Of a stretch of 34,716 nt of DNA, positions 1 to 8,498 are shown piece after piece. The notes under the pieces are model-generated. The model searched no databases, was not told the origin of the DNA, and saw nothing but the letters and a program-made list of their open reading frames with translations. Made by a program: the position numbers and the translations under genes. Origin of the DNA: Demequina maris (GTDB lineage Bacteria > Actinomycetota > Actinomycetes > Actinomycetales > Demequinaceae); the NCBI RefSeq assembly GCF_000971155.1, contig NZ_BBLX01000016.1, positions 1-34,716 on the forward strand, in the 5' to 3' direction. Position 1 is the first letter of the stretch, and each line of letters starts with the position of its first letter.

Positions 1-365
1 TTATCAATTCTCCGTGTCAAATCGGCCTCGCGGGCCTGACTTTCCATCAGAGAAACGAACAAGAGCTCGTCATCGATCCTTCGAGTGGTGCGGGACATGA
101 CTGTCCGCCGCTTCCATCGGATCGTGTCCCCGGGGCGTCTCCTGCAGGTCCTTGTTCAGTCCCTGCCTGGCGCGTTCCTCGTCGGCGACAGGTGAAAACA
201 TTACGCACCCGGAACCCGACCGTCAAATCACCGGGATCTCGGGCGTGTCGCACGCATCGGCCCTGCTAAAGCCTCCAGCACGACCAGATGCCGGCTCCGC
301 GGCCGGCGCATCGTGCGGAAAGAAAGTTCGCGGCGTTCGGAGGCCGGTGCGGGCGCCCGCCTCCT
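1..365. other. Left edge without a recognisable gene
   Basis: I find no convincing coding region here. The short open frames on both strands have no recognisable domain and no good ribosome binding site. The first 240 bases look less GC-rich than the rest of the window, which would fit a promoter region of a gene to the left. A GC-rich dyad around 291-309 (GCCGGC arms) lies just past the stop of the minus-strand LacI gene and could help end its transcript, but it has no clear U-tract. Confidence 0.4.
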
Positions 366-1379
366 CTAGACCGTGCCCCGCTCGACGATCTCGGTCGGCA
401 GGGTCACCCGGCCGGCGGCCTTGCCCTCGATCTCGTCGAGCAGCAGGCGCACCATCTCCTCGCTCACCCGGTCGAAGGGCTGGCGCACCGTGGTGAGCTG
501 CGGCTCCGTCTCCGTTGCCACCGGCGCATCGTCGAAGCCCGCGACCGCCACGTCCTCGGGTACCGAGATGCCGGCGGCCGCGAGCACATCCATCGCTCCC
601 GCGGCCATGAGGTCGTTCGCGCAGAAGACGGCGTCGAACGCGACCTCGCGCGCGAGCAGCTCCCGCATCGCCCGCCGCCCCGACTCCCGGCCGTAGTCCC
701 CGTACGCCACGAGCTCGTCGGAGTACGCATCGCCGAGCACGTCGCGGAACGCCTTGAGCCTGCCCGTGCCTCCCGAGGTGTCCTGCGGGCCCGCGAGGTG
801 CACGATGCGGGTCCTCCCCCGGGCGCGCAGGTGCTCGACCATCGCGCGGGCGCCGCCCTCGTCGTCGGCGGTGGCGTAGCCGACCCGGTCCTCGAAGCCC
901 AGCGGCACCCCGGCGGAGATCACCGGCAGCCGCGCCTCGAGCAGGGTCGCGAGGAACTCCTGGCTCCCGCTGTGCGACGACACCACCAGCGCCCCGTCGA
1001 CGTGGCCGCCGGTCAGGTACTCGGTGGCCCGGCCCCGCTCCTCGAGCGTGTCCGCCATGATCAGCACGAGCGTCATGCCGTGCCCCGCGAGCGCATCCGC
1101 GCACGAGCGCAGGATCTTGAGGAAGTTGGGGTCCGCGAAGAAGCGCTCGTAGGACTCGGTCAGCAGGAAGCCGATCGACCCCGTGCGGCTGGTGGCCAGC
1201 GACCGGGCGTGCGGGTTGATGCGGTAGCCGGTCGCGTTGATGGCGCGGTCGACCTGCGCCCTGGACGCCTCGGACACCCAGTGGCCGCCGTTGAGGACGC
1301 GGGACACGGTGCCGCGCGACACCCCGGCCTCGCGGGCCACATCGTCGATGGTGGGCCGGCGTCCTCGGGGCTTCGTCAC
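366..1379 (-). CDS. LacI-family transcriptional regulator (337 aa), probably of the monosaccharide/arabinose operon
   Basis: This is a DNA-binding sugar-responsive repressor of the LacI/GalR family. The N-terminal helix-turn-helix and hinge are clear (TIDDVAREAGVSRGTVSRVL, about residues 10-29, then NPHARSLATSRTGSIGFL). The periplasmic-binding-protein-like effector domain follows, with the usual FCANDLMAAGAMDVL and VAGFDDAPVATETEPQLTTV segments. Full length is normal for the family. The chosen start is a GTG at 1377-1379 with GAGGAGAG upstream. It lies directly downstream of the chvE-mmsA-mmsB operon, separated by that operon's terminator, so it probably has its own promoter in 1380-1480, where an AT-rich stretch with TATAGA sits at 1392-1397 (minus). 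By position it is the best candidate to control the transporter; the inducer is not shown by the sequence. Confidence 0.93.
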   Translation of the reverse strand: MTKPRGRRPTIDDVAREAGVSRGTVSRVLNGGHWVSEASRAQVDRAINATGYRINPHARSLATSRTGSIGFLLTESYERFFADPNFLKILRSCADALAGHGMTLVLIMADTLEERGRATEYLTGGHVDGALVVSSHSGSQEFLATLLEARLPVISAGVPLGFEDRVGYATADDEGGARAMVEHLRARGRTRIVHLAGPQDTSGGTGRLKAFRDVLGDAYSDELVAYGDYGRESGRRAMRELLAREVAFDAVFCANDLMAAGAMDVLAAAGISVPEDVAVAGFDDAPVATETEPQLTTVRQPFDRVSEEMVRLLLDEIEGKAAGRVTLPTEIVERGTV

Positions 1380-1461
1380 TGGCAGCTCTCCTCTATACGT
1401 CTATGAGTATGGACTAGGACCGCTCTCAGCGCGGACCGGCGCGCGACGCGCGTGTCGGGCG

Positions 1462-1471
1462 CGCATCGTCC
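1462..1471 (-). repeat. GGACGATGCG motif, intergenic copy
   Basis: An exact copy of the dispersed 10-mer lies between the mmsB terminator and the start of the LacI gene. It is not placed at a recognisable promoter position. All copies are listed in the findings. Confidence 0.8.
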
Positions 1472-1480
1472 GCACGCGAA

Positions 1481-1506
1481 AGGGGCCCCGGCGAACCGGG
1501 GCCCCT
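1481..1506 (-). terminator. Terminator of the chvE-mmsA-mmsB operon
   Basis: A perfect 11-bp stem (AGGGGCCCCGG with its complement) closes on a CGAA tetraloop. On the minus strand it is followed by TTTCG. It lies 15 bases past the mmsB stop and separates the transporter from the LacI gene. Confidence 0.8.
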
Positions 1507-1521
1507 CGTGCGACGCGGGGA

Positions 1522-2700
1522 TCAGCGAGCGCCCGCGCGGCGCTTGTTGTAGACGTCGAACGCGACCGCCAGCAGCAGCACGAGGCCCTTGACCACCGAC
1601 TGCACGGACTGGTCGACGCCCATGAGCTGCATGCCGTTCGACATCACCGCCATGATCAGACCACCGACGATGGCGCCGGTGACGCGACCCACACCACCGG
1701 TGACGGCGGCGCCACCGATGAAGCACGCGGCGATCGCGTCGAGCTCGAACATGTTTCCGGCGGCCGGCTGGGCGCCGTTCGAGCGGGACGAGTACACGAT
1801 GCCCGCCACCGAGGCGAGGATGCCCATGTTGAGCATGACGCCGAAGTTGACCCAACGGACCTTGACGCCGGACAGCATCGCCGCCGCGAGGTTGCCGCCG
1901 ACCGCGTAGACGTGGCGACCGAAGACGGTGCGCTGCGTCACGAGCGAGTAGGCGATGACCAGGATGGCGAGGATGATGAGGACGTTCGGGAGGCCGCGCG
2001 CGTTGGCGAGCTGCCAGGCGAACCACATCACGACGGCCGCGACCACGACGAGCTTGACGATGAAGAGCGGGAACGCCTCGACCGGCTGCTCGTAGGCGAT
2101 GCGCGAGCTGCGCGTGCGCCAGGCGGAGAAGAAGTAGGCGGCCACGGCGACGGCGAAGACCACCAGGGTGAAGACGTCGTATCCGTTACCGCCCAGCAAC
2201 CCGTTCTGGAAGCCGCTCGCGATCTTCTGGTACTGCGGCGGGAACGGCGACAGCGAGATGTTGCCGAGCACCAGCAGCGTGAGGCCGCGGAACAGGAGCA
2301 TGCCCGCGAGCGTCGTGATGAACGCGGGGATGCCCACGAAGGCGACCCAGAAGCCCTGCCATGCGCCGATCAGCACACCGGTGCCGAGCGCGGCGAGCAC
2401 GCCCACCCACCACGGCATGTCGTGCTTGATCACGAGCACCGCGGAGATGGCGCCTGTCACGGCGACGACCGATCCGACCGACAGGTCGATGTGACCGGCG
2501 ATGATGACCATCACCATGCCGATGGCGAGGATCAGGATGTAGGAGTACTGCAGCACCAGGTTGGTGACGTTCTGCGGGCTGAGCGACGTCCCTCCCGTGA
2601 GGAAGAAGAACAGCGCCACGATCGCGACGAACGCGATGTAGATGCCGCTCGTGCGCATGTTCCGGGTGAGCAGCTCCCGAATGTTTGCGGTGCCGGTCAT
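1522..2700 (-). CDS. mmsB: Monosaccharide ABC transporter permease, MmsB/GguB type
   Basis: This is the integral membrane subunit of a ChvE-type monosaccharide importer (CUT2 class). The protein has 392 residues, longer than RbsC/AraH-type permeases (about 320-340), as is typical of GguB/MmsB. It has about ten hydrophobic segments and the conserved [20 protein letters not shown] and [20 protein letters not shown] regions. The C-terminal half carries the family block [20 protein letters not shown]. The start ATG (2698-2700) overlaps the mmsA stop by four bases (ATGA), so translation is coupled. Upstream in-frame codons exist inside mmsA but lack homology to the family. It partners with the ATPase upstream and the ChvE-like lipoprotein. 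Likely cargo is arabinose, galactose or both, inferred from the neighbours. Confidence 0.93.
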   Translation of the reverse strand: MTGTANIRELLTRNMRTSGIYIAFVAIVALFFFLTGGTSLSPQNVTNLVLQYSYILILAIGMVMVIIAGHIDLSVGSVVAVTGAISAVLVIKHDMPWWVGVLAALGTGVLIGAWQGFWVAFVGIPAFITTLAGMLLFRGLTLLVLGNISLSPFPPQYQKIASGFQNGLLGGNGYDVFTLVVFAVAVAAYFFSAWRTRSSRIAYEQPVEAFPLFIVKLVVVAAVVMWFAWQLANARGLPNVLIILAILVIAYSLVTQRTVFGRHVYAVGGNLAAAMLSGVKVRWVNFGVMLNMGILASVAGIVYSSRSNGAQPAAGNMFELDAIAACFIGGAAVTGGVGRVTGAIVGGLIMAVMSNGMQLMGVDQSVQSVVKGLVLLLAVAFDVYNKRRAGAR

Positions 2701-4253
2701 GCCCGGACCTCCTTGTCCTTGGTTGCCTTCTCCTGAGTCATCAGGGCCATGAGACCCTCCTGCGTGGCCTCGGCGACCGGCACCTCGCCGGTGACCACGC
2801 CGAACGCGAGGGTGTAGATGCGGTCGCACGTGCCGAGCAGCTCAGGGAGCTCGGACGAGATGATGATGACCGCCTTGCCCGCCGCGACGAGCCGGTTGAC
2901 GATCGTGTAGATCTCGTACTTCGCGCCCACGTCGATGCCGCGGGTCGGCTCGTCGAGGATCATCACCTCGGCGTCCGAGTAGATCCACTTCGACAGCACC
3001 ACCTTCTGCTGGTTGCCGCCGGAGAGGTTGCCCACGGTCTGCATGACCGAGGGCGTCTTGATGTTCATCGAGCCGCGGTACTCCTCCGCGACCTTGATCT
3101 CACGGTTGCCGTCGACCCAGCCGCGCTTGGCCAGCTTGAACAGCGCCGCCGACGAGATGTTGCGGCGGACGTCGTCGATGAGGTTGAGGCCGTAGCGCTT
3201 GCGGTCCTCCGTGGCGTACGCGAGGCCGTTCTTGATCGCCTCGGACACGTCGCGGGCGTGGATCTCCTCGCCGTGCATGTACATGCGGCCCGAGATGTCG
3301 CGGCCGTAGGACCGGCCGAAGAGGCTCATCGCCAGCTCGGTACGGCCCGCGCCCATGACGCCGGCGATGCCGACGACCTCGCCCTTGCGGACGTTGAACG
3401 AGGCGTTGTCGACCACGATGCGGCCCGGCTGGGTCGGGTGGTAGACGGTCCAGTCCTCGACGCGGAAGAGCTCCTCGCCGACGACGTGCTCGCGCTTCGG
3501 GTAGCGGTTGGTGAGGTCGCGGCCGACCATGCCGCGGATGATGCGGTCCTGGATCCCGGCCTCGTTGACGACATCGATGGTCTCGATGGTGTGACCGTCA
3601 CGGATGATCGTGGTGCGGTCGCAGATCTCCTGGATCTCGTTGAGCTTGTGGGAGATCATGATGGACGTGATCCCGCGCTCCTTCAGCATGCGCAGGAGTC
3701 CCAGCAGGTGCTCGGAGTCGTCGTCGTTCAGAGCCGAGGTCGGCTCGTCGAGGATCAGGAGCCGCACGTCCTTGGACAGCGCCTTCGCGATCTCGATCAG
3801 CTGCTGCTTGCCGACGCCGAGCTGGTTGACCGGGGTGGTGGGGTTCTCGTCGAGGCCCACCTGGTCGAGCAGCTTCATCGCGTCGTGGTTGGTCTGATTC
3901 CAGTCGATCATGCCGTTCTTCCCGCGGCGCTCGTTGCCGAGGAAGATGTTCTCCGCCACCGAGAGGTAGGGGATGAGCGCGAGCTCCTGGTGGATGATGA
4001 CGATGCCCTTGTGCTCGGAGTCCGGGATCGAGTGGAACTGCTGCACCTCGTCGTCGAACACGATGTCGCCTTCGTACGTGCCGTACGGATAGACGCCCGA
4101 GAGGACCTTCATGAGCGTGGACTTGCCTGCGCCGTTCTCGCCGCAGATGCCGTGGATCTCGCCGTCGATCACGCTGAGCTCGACGTCCGAGAGCGCCTTG
4201 ACGCCGGGGAAGGTCTTGGTGATCTTCCTCATCTCAAGGATGTGCTTCGGCAT
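2697..4253 (-). CDS. mmsA: Monosaccharide ABC transporter ATP-binding protein, MmsA/GguA type
   Basis: This is the duplicated ATPase subunit of a CUT2 sugar importer (518 aa, normal for the family). The first nucleotide-binding domain has Walker [10 protein letters not shown] (residues 38-46), the [20 protein letters not shown] stretch and Walker [12 protein letters not shown]. Its signature loop is VGKQQ rather than canonical LSGGQ. In the second domain the Walker A is degenerate (GVMGAGRTE) while the signature (LSGGNQQK) and Walker B ([12 protein letters not shown]) are intact, as usual in sugar ATPases of this class. The start ATG at 4251-4253 is preceded by GGAGGTGAG. It lies 83 bases after the chvE stop, across a strong hairpin, and overlaps mmsB by four bases. 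Confidence 0.95.
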   Translation of the reverse strand: MPKHILEMRKITKTFPGVKALSDVELSVIDGEIHGICGENGAGKSTLMKVLSGVYPYGTYEGDIVFDDEVQQFHSIPDSEHKGIVIIHQELALIPYLSVAENIFLGNERRGKNGMIDWNQTNHDAMKLLDQVGLDENPTTPVNQLGVGKQQLIEIAKALSKDVRLLILDEPTSALNDDDSEHLLGLLRMLKERGITSIMISHKLNEIQEICDRTTIIRDGHTIETIDVVNEAGIQDRIIRGMVGRDLTNRYPKREHVVGEELFRVEDWTVYHPTQPGRIVVDNASFNVRKGEVVGIAGVMGAGRTELAMSLFGRSYGRDISGRMYMHGEEIHARDVSEAIKNGLAYATEDRKRYGLNLIDDVRRNISSAALFKLAKRGWVDGNREIKVAEEYRGSMNIKTPSVMQTVGNLSGGNQQKVVLSKWIYSDAEVMILDEPTRGIDVGAKYEIYTIVNRLVAAGKAVIIISSELPELLGTCDRIYTLAFGVVTGEVPVAEATQEGLMALMTQEKATKDKEVRA

Positions 4254-4297
4254 GTCTCACCTCCAAGGGTGTGAGAGGGGGTCGGAGGGGAGGGGCT

Positions 4298-4329
4298 GGC
4301 GGTGCCGGCCCCGAGGGGCCGGCACCGCC
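4298..4329 (-). terminator. Intra-operon hairpin between chvE and mmsA
   Basis: Two perfect 15-base arms (4298-4312 and 4315-4329) lie just past the chvE stop codon and before the ribosome binding site of mmsA. The arms are separated by only two bases, so the innermost pair must open to form the loop. No U-run follows. A hairpin here would be expected to terminate part of the transcripts or protect the 3' end of the chvE message, giving more binding protein than transporter. That role is inferred from position. Confidence 0.7.
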
Positions 4330-4336
4330 TGGTGAC

Positions 4337-5503
4337 TTAGGCGACGCCCTTGTCGACCTGCTCCTGGGTCCAGTAACCGGAGTCGATCAGCAGCTCCTGG
4401 ACGTTGTCCGCGTAGACGATGTCCGACTCGAGGAGGTACGACGGCACGACCTTCACGCCGTTGTCGTAGGTCTCGGTGTCGTTCGCCTCGGGCTCCTCAC
4501 CGTTGAGGTAGGCGGTCGCCGCGACGACGGCCTGCTCGGCGAGCTTGCGGGTGTCCTTGAAGATCGTGGCGTACTGCACGCCGTCCACGATCAGCTTGAC
4601 GGACTCGACCTCGGCGTCCTGACCGGTCACGACCGGGAAGCCGTCCGCGACGGTGCCGGAGTAGCCGTTGTTCTGGAGCGCCGTGATGATGCCGCGCGAC
4701 AGGCCGTCGTAGGGCGACAGCACGCCGTTGACCTTCTCGTCGGTGCCGACGTAGTTGCCGGTGAGGAGGTCCTCCATGCGCTTCTGCGCGGTCTCCTGCT
4801 GCCAGCGCAGCGTCGCCGCCTGCTCGATGTCGGTCTGGCCCGACGGAACCACGAGCACGCCCGAGTCGATGTACGGCTGGAGCGTGTCGATCGCGCCCGC
4901 CCAGAAGAAGTGGGCGTTGTTGTCGTCGAGCGAGCCCGCGAAGAGCTCCACGTTGAACGGGCCCTCCTCGCCGGTCTCCGTCGTGCCGTCCGCCTCGAGG
5001 ATGCCGAGGCCAACGAGCAGCGAGGTGGCCTGCTGCACGCCGACGTTGTAGTTGTCGAAGGTCACGTAGAAGTCGACGTTCTCCGAGTCGCGGATGAGGC
5101 GGTCGTACGAGATGACCGGGATGCCCGCGTCCGCGGCGGCCTGCAGCTGGCTCGACAGCGCGGTGCCATCGATGGCCGCGATGATGAGCGCCTTGACGCC
5201 GTTGGTGATCATGTTGTCGATCTGCTGCGACTGGGTCGGGATGTCGTCGGCCGCGTACTGCAGGTCGACGTCGAAGCCCTGCTCCTCAAGACCCGACTTC
5301 ACAGCGTCACCGTCGGCGATCCAGCGGGACGAGGTCTGGGTGGGCATCGCCACACCGATGGTGCCGCCCTCCTCCATCATCGCGCCGTCGTCGCCCGAAG
5401 CCGAGCTGTCCGAGGTGCTGCCCGCGCCGCCGCCAGAGCAGGCCGCGAGGCTGAATGCGAGGGCCGCGCCGGCGCCGGCCGCCAGGAACTTCCTGAACTT
5501 CAT
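4337..5503 (-). CDS. chvE: ChvE-like monosaccharide-binding lipoprotein
   Basis: This is the extracellular substrate-binding subunit of the MmsAB importer (388 aa). A lipoprotein signal peptide ends at LAFSLAAC with the lipid-bearing Cys at residue 22, so the protein is anchored outside the membrane. After a Ser/Gly-rich linker comes a ChvE-type fold: GVAMPTQTSSRWIADGD, ADDIPTQSQQIDNMITNGVK, IPVISYDRLIRDSENVDFY, GPFNVELFAGSLDDNNAHFF, LSPYDGLSRGIITAL and YDNGVKVVPSYLLES all match the family pattern. The ATG at 5501-5503 was chosen because AGGAGGAG lies about seven bases upstream and the signal peptide starts there. ChvE homologues bind arabinose, galactose, glucose and xylose; arabinose/galactose is the natural guess next to araDA and galKE. 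It is the first gene of its operon. Confidence 0.94.
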   Translation of the reverse strand: MKFRKFLAAGAGAALAFSLAACSGGGAGSTSDSSASGDDGAMMEEGGTIGVAMPTQTSSRWIADGDAVKSGLEEQGFDVDLQYAADDIPTQSQQIDNMITNGVKALIIAAIDGTALSSQLQAAADAGIPVISYDRLIRDSENVDFYVTFDNYNVGVQQATSLLVGLGILEADGTTETGEEGPFNVELFAGSLDDNNAHFFWAGAIDTLQPYIDSGVLVVPSGQTDIEQAATLRWQQETAQKRMEDLLTGNYVGTDEKVNGVLSPYDGLSRGIITALQNNGYSGTVADGFPVVTGQDAEVESVKLIVDGVQYATIFKDTRKLAEQAVVAATAYLNGEEPEANDTETYDNGVKVVPSYLLESDIVYADNVQELLIDSGYWTQEQVDKGVA

Positions 5504-5831
5504 ATCTCCTCCTCGAGATACCGGCCCGCGCCATCGCGAGCCGTGCGACCCCAGTGTGTTTGCGTTCACACCCAGAGTCAAACCTTATTCGTCACGATGC
5601 GGTCACAAGGCGTCAACACCTTGAATTAAATATGTCTACCAGGGACTTCGCCCAATGACTGGGAGCGGTTCCAGTTTTCCGACATGCCGTGTCGTGATCC
5701 TCGCGAGCCCGACCCGGGACCTTGGACCCAGCACTCTCGCGGGCCACGAGAGGCCCCGACGACGGCCCGCGCGCACCCCTGCCGCCCCCTCGCGGGCACA
5801 GCCGGAGGCACCCCACGCGCCCCGGGACGAC
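5504..5831 (-). promoter_or_regulatory. Promoter and operator region of the chvE operon
   Basis: No gene is apparent in this stretch. Reading the minus strand there is a lower-GC patch (about 5570-5640) with a TTGACG that could serve as a -35 element; I cannot place a convincing -10. Two imperfect dyads of LacI-operator size lie here. One is CAAGGCGTCAACACCTTG at 5606-5623 (7 of 9 pairs, overlapping TTGACG). The other is GTGTGTTTGCGTTCACAC at 5554-5571 (6 of 9 pairs). Either could be the operator of the LacI protein encoded downstream of mmsB. From 5650 to 5831 I see only GC-rich sequence with no clear feature. Confidence 0.5.
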
Positions 5832-5861
5832 GGAAGGCCCCGGCCGAAGCCGGGGCCTTCC
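5832..5861 (-). terminator. Terminator of araD-araA
   Basis: A perfect 13-bp stem (GGAAGGCCCCGGC with its complement) with loop CGAA lies 18 bases past the araA stop. It separates the catabolic genes from the transporter operon, so the two are probably transcribed separately. Confidence 0.82.
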
Positions 5862-5879
5862 TGGGACGTGCACCGAAGG

Positions 5880-7394
5880 TCAGCGGCCGCCCATCGCGTA
5901 GTACGCGTTGTTCCAACGGATCTGCTGCTCGAAGCCCTCGTACGTGGTGTCCTCGTCGATGACGAGGAGCTCGATGCCCACCATCTTCGCGAAGTCCTTG
6001 ATGACGTCCACGCCGATCTGGTTCGACATCGCCGTGTGGTGCGCGCCGCCGGTCTGCAGCCACGACGCGACCGCCGTGGTGAAGTCCGGGCGGGGCGTCC
6101 ACACCGCGTGGCCGACCGGGAGGTTCGGCATCGGCTCGGGCAGGTCCACGTTGTCGACGACGTTGGCCACCAGGCGGAAGCGGTCGCGCATGTCGGACAG
6201 CGCCACCACCACGGCCTCGCCGGCGTCCGCGGTGAAGACCAGGCGGACCGGGTCCTCCTTGCCGCCGATGCCGAGCGGGTGGATCTCGAGGCGGGCCTTC
6301 TTCGACGAGAGCGCCGGGTTGACCTCGAGCATGTGCGCGCCGAGCGACAGCTCCTCGCCGGGCACCAGGTGGTAGGTGTAGTCCTCCATGAGCGACGAGC
6401 CGCCGGGCAGGCCGGCGCCCATCACCGCGCACAGGTGCACGAGGATCGCGGTCTTCCAGTCGCCCTCGGCGCCGAAGCCGTAGCCGTCGGCCATGAGGCG
6501 CTGGACCGCGAGGCCCGGCAGCTGCTTGAGCCCGCCGAGGTCCTCGAAGGTGTCGGTGAAGGCCGAGAAGCCGCCCTCCTCGAGGAACGAGCGCAGCCCG
6601 ACCTCGATGGCCGCAGCGTCGCGCAGCGACTGGTGGCGCTCGCCGCCGGGGAGCAGCTCCGGCACGACCTCGTACTCGGCGAGGTAGACCTCGATGAGCG
6701 CGTCGACCGCCGCATCGTCCACCGCGTCCACGCGCTCGACGAGCTCGTTGACGCCCCAGGTGTTGATCTGCGCGCCGAGCTTGATCTCGGCCTCGGTCTT
6801 GTCGCCCTCGGTGACCGCGACGAAGCGCATGTTGTCGCCGAAGCGCGCGACCTTGAGGTTCTTCGCGGCGGCGGCGCCGGCGGCGGCACGCGACCACACG
6901 CCGATGCGCTCGGACACGGCAGGCGTCGACGGGTGGCCGACGACCGTGGTGCGGGCGACGTTCATGCGCGACTCGATGTACGCGTACTCGCGGTCGCCGT
7001 GAGCGGCCTGGTTGAGGTTCATGAAGTCGAAGTCGATGCTCGCCCAGGGCAGCTCGCGGTTCGCCTGCGTGGCGAGGTGGAGCAGCGGCTTCTGGAGGGC
7101 GTTGAGGCCCGCGATCCACATCTTCGCCGGGGAGAAGGTGTGCATCCAGGTGATGACGCCGATGACCTTGGGGTCCGCGTTGGCGGCCATGATCGTCTCG
7201 AGGATCTCGTCGCGGTTCTTCACGACGGGCTTCCACACGACGGTCACGGGGATGTCACCGGACGCCTTGAGGGTCTCGACGACCTCGGTCGACTGGTCGG
7301 CGACCTGCTTGAGGACCTCGTCGCCGTAGAGGGTCTGCGATCCGGTGAGGAACCAGACCTCGTACTCGGCGAGGGTGGGAACGATGTTGGTCAC
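5880..7394 (-). CDS. araA: L-arabinose isomerase
   Basis: This enzyme converts L-arabinose to L-ribulose in the cytoplasm. The 504-residue length is typical. The manganese ligands known in the E. coli enzyme are all recognisable: Glu310 ([10 protein letters not shown]), Glu337 (LMEDYTYHL), His354 (GAHMLEVNP) and His453 (GGAHHTAMS). The N-terminal segments [13 protein letters not shown] and [16 protein letters not shown] are also characteristic. The start is a GTG (7392-7394) directly abutting the araD stop codon (TAA then GTG), with GGAGG inside the end of araD. The two genes are therefore tightly coupled. A terminator follows. The next step, L-ribulokinase (AraB), is not encoded in this window. 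Confidence 0.97.
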   Translation of the reverse strand: MTNIVPTLAEYEVWFLTGSQTLYGDEVLKQVADQSTEVVETLKASGDIPVTVVWKPVVKNRDEILETIMAANADPKVIGVITWMHTFSPAKMWIAGLNALQKPLLHLATQANRELPWASIDFDFMNLNQAAHGDREYAYIESRMNVARTTVVGHPSTPAVSERIGVWSRAAAGAAAAKNLKVARFGDNMRFVAVTEGDKTEAEIKLGAQINTWGVNELVERVDAVDDAAVDALIEVYLAEYEVVPELLPGGERHQSLRDAAAIEVGLRSFLEEGGFSAFTDTFEDLGGLKQLPGLAVQRLMADGYGFGAEGDWKTAILVHLCAVMGAGLPGGSSLMEDYTYHLVPGEELSLGAHMLEVNPALSSKKARLEIHPLGIGGKEDPVRLVFTADAGEAVVVALSDMRDRFRLVANVVDNVDLPEPMPNLPVGHAVWTPRPDFTTAVASWLQTGGAHHTAMSNQIGVDVIKDFAKMVGIELLVIDEDTTYEGFEQQIRWNNAYYAMGGR

Positions 7395-8102
7395 TTACAT
7401 GCCTCCCTGCGGCTTCTGGCCGTAGACGTTCTGGTAGCGGTCGAACAGCGCGTCGATCTTCTCCTGCGGGATGTCGACGAGCTCGCCCAGCTGGCGGGCG
7501 ATGTGGGTGGTGCGGGCCACGTCCTCGCACATCACGGCGGCCTTGACGGCGTCGCGCGCGTCCTTGCCGATCGTGAAGGGGCCGTGGTTGGCCATGAGCA
7601 CCGCGCGCGAGCGGTGGCCCTCGAGGGTCGCGACGATGCCGCGGCCGATCGAGTCGTCGCCGATGATCGCGAACGGGCCCACGGGGATCTCGCCGCCGAA
7701 CTCGTCCGCCATGCCGGTGATGTGGCACGGGATCGGCTCGTTGCGGGCGGCCCACGCGGTCGCGTAGGTCGAGTGGGTGTGGACCACGCCGCCGACGTGC
7801 GGCATCGCGCGGTACACGTACGCGTGCGCCGCCGTGTCGGAGGACGGGCTGCGGTCCGAGCCGGGCGAGCCGGGGACGACGTTGCCGTCGAGGTCGCACA
7901 GGATCATGTTGTCCGGCGTGAGGTCGTCGTAGTCGACGCCCGACGGCTTGATGACGAAGTGCTGGGTGCCGGGCACGCGCTCCGACACGTTGCCGCCCGT
8001 CCAGACGACGAGGCCGTAGCGGGTGAGCTCGCCGTGGAGCTTCGCGACCCTCTCTCGACTCTTGCGGATCGCGCTGACCTGCTCAGCGGTGAAGCTTGTC
8101 AC
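7395..8102 (-). CDS. araD: L-ribulose-5-phosphate 4-epimerase
   Basis: This class II aldolase-family enzyme converts L-ribulose 5-phosphate to D-xylulose 5-phosphate, which enters the pentose phosphate pathway. The 235-residue length is normal. The zinc ligands are visible as His108 and His110 in VVHTHSTYATAWA and His173 in LMANHGPFTIG. The acidic/serine phosphate-binding region SPSSDTAAH is near residues 85-93, and TGGNVSER (about 35-42) is the N-terminal phosphate loop. The start is a GTG at 8100-8102 with AAGGAG eight bases upstream. It leads the araD-araA pair. A possible short upstream frame ends in a GTGA overlap with this start (see findings). A LacI-type operator lies at 8329-8344. 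Confidence 0.96.
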   Translation of the reverse strand: MTSFTAEQVSAIRKSRERVAKLHGELTRYGLVVWTGGNVSERVPGTQHFVIKPSGVDYDDLTPDNMILCDLDGNVVPGSPGSDRSPSSDTAAHAYVYRAMPHVGGVVHTHSTYATAWAARNEPIPCHITGMADEFGGEIPVGPFAIIGDDSIGRGIVATLEGHRSRAVLMANHGPFTIGKDARDAVKAAVMCEDVARTTHIARQLGELVDIPQEKIDALFDRYQNVYGQKPQGGM

Positions 8103-8328
8103 GAGTTGGACTCCTTAACCTCTCTGAGGCCGCCATGGCCTCGCCGGGACCCGCGCGGGATCACGCGCGCGCGGCGCGTCGTCCCAGCGGTGGTGGTGCG
8201 GGGCTCGCGCCCCTCGATGGGCCGGTCGGTGGCGGCCGCCCCTGACCTCGCGCCGCGCTCGGCGCCACTGGTCGGAGCGGTGCTCTGCTCAACCATCCTG
8301 GCCCCTTCGCGCAGCGTGTCGGTCGTTG

Positions 8329-8344
8329 GTTTTAACGTTAACAT
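8329..8344 (-). promoter_or_regulatory. LacI-type operator upstream of araD
   Basis: On the minus strand the site reads ATGTTAACGTTAAAAC. Its core TTAACGTTAA (8332-8341) is a perfect palindrome with the central CG typical of LacI-family operators. It shares the pattern ATGTTRACGWTAAMA with the site at 9644-9659 before galK. Both lie either side of the LacI gene at 8499-9521, which is the likely binder. Confidence 0.7.
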
Positions 8345-8460
8345 ACCGCTCCGTCGCGGACGTCCGCGGGCCGTACGTCCCGCCCGCCGTGCCTCACGCT
8401 AGCCCAGCCTCGCGGCGGGCGCGCGGCGAGGAGCGGACCGGCCGCCGGGGTCGCGCGGCG

Positions 8461-8470
8461 GGACGATGCG
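8461..8470 (+). repeat. GGACGATGCG motif, intergenic copy
   Basis: An exact copy, 29 bases past the stop of the second LacI gene. No stem or promoter element is obvious around it. Confidence 0.8.
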
Positions 8471-8498
8471 GCGCCTCCGCCGGGCGTCCGCGCGGCGG

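Larger units (their letters stand above)
8103..8498 (-). promoter_or_regulatory. Upstream region of araD
   Basis: No confident gene lies in these 396 bases. From the araD side they contain: a good Shine-Dalgarno (AAGGAG); a 65-codon open frame (8099-8296, minus) without known domains; the LacI-type operator at 8329-8344; very GC-rich sequence; and the GGACGATGCG copy at 8461-8470, close to the end of the upstream LacI gene. I see no L-ribulokinase remnant in any frame. Confidence 0.5.

Noticed and set aside
47..253. 68-codon minus-strand frame at the left edge
   Set aside because: No ribosome binding site, no domain and an Arg/Gly-rich chance composition.
2685..4274. Long plus-strand open frame opposite mmsA (and similar long frames opposite araA, purF, purL and the agl genes)
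   Set aside because: They are complementary-strand shadows of well recognised genes in GC-rich DNA. They are rich in Arg, Asp and His repeats and match no family.
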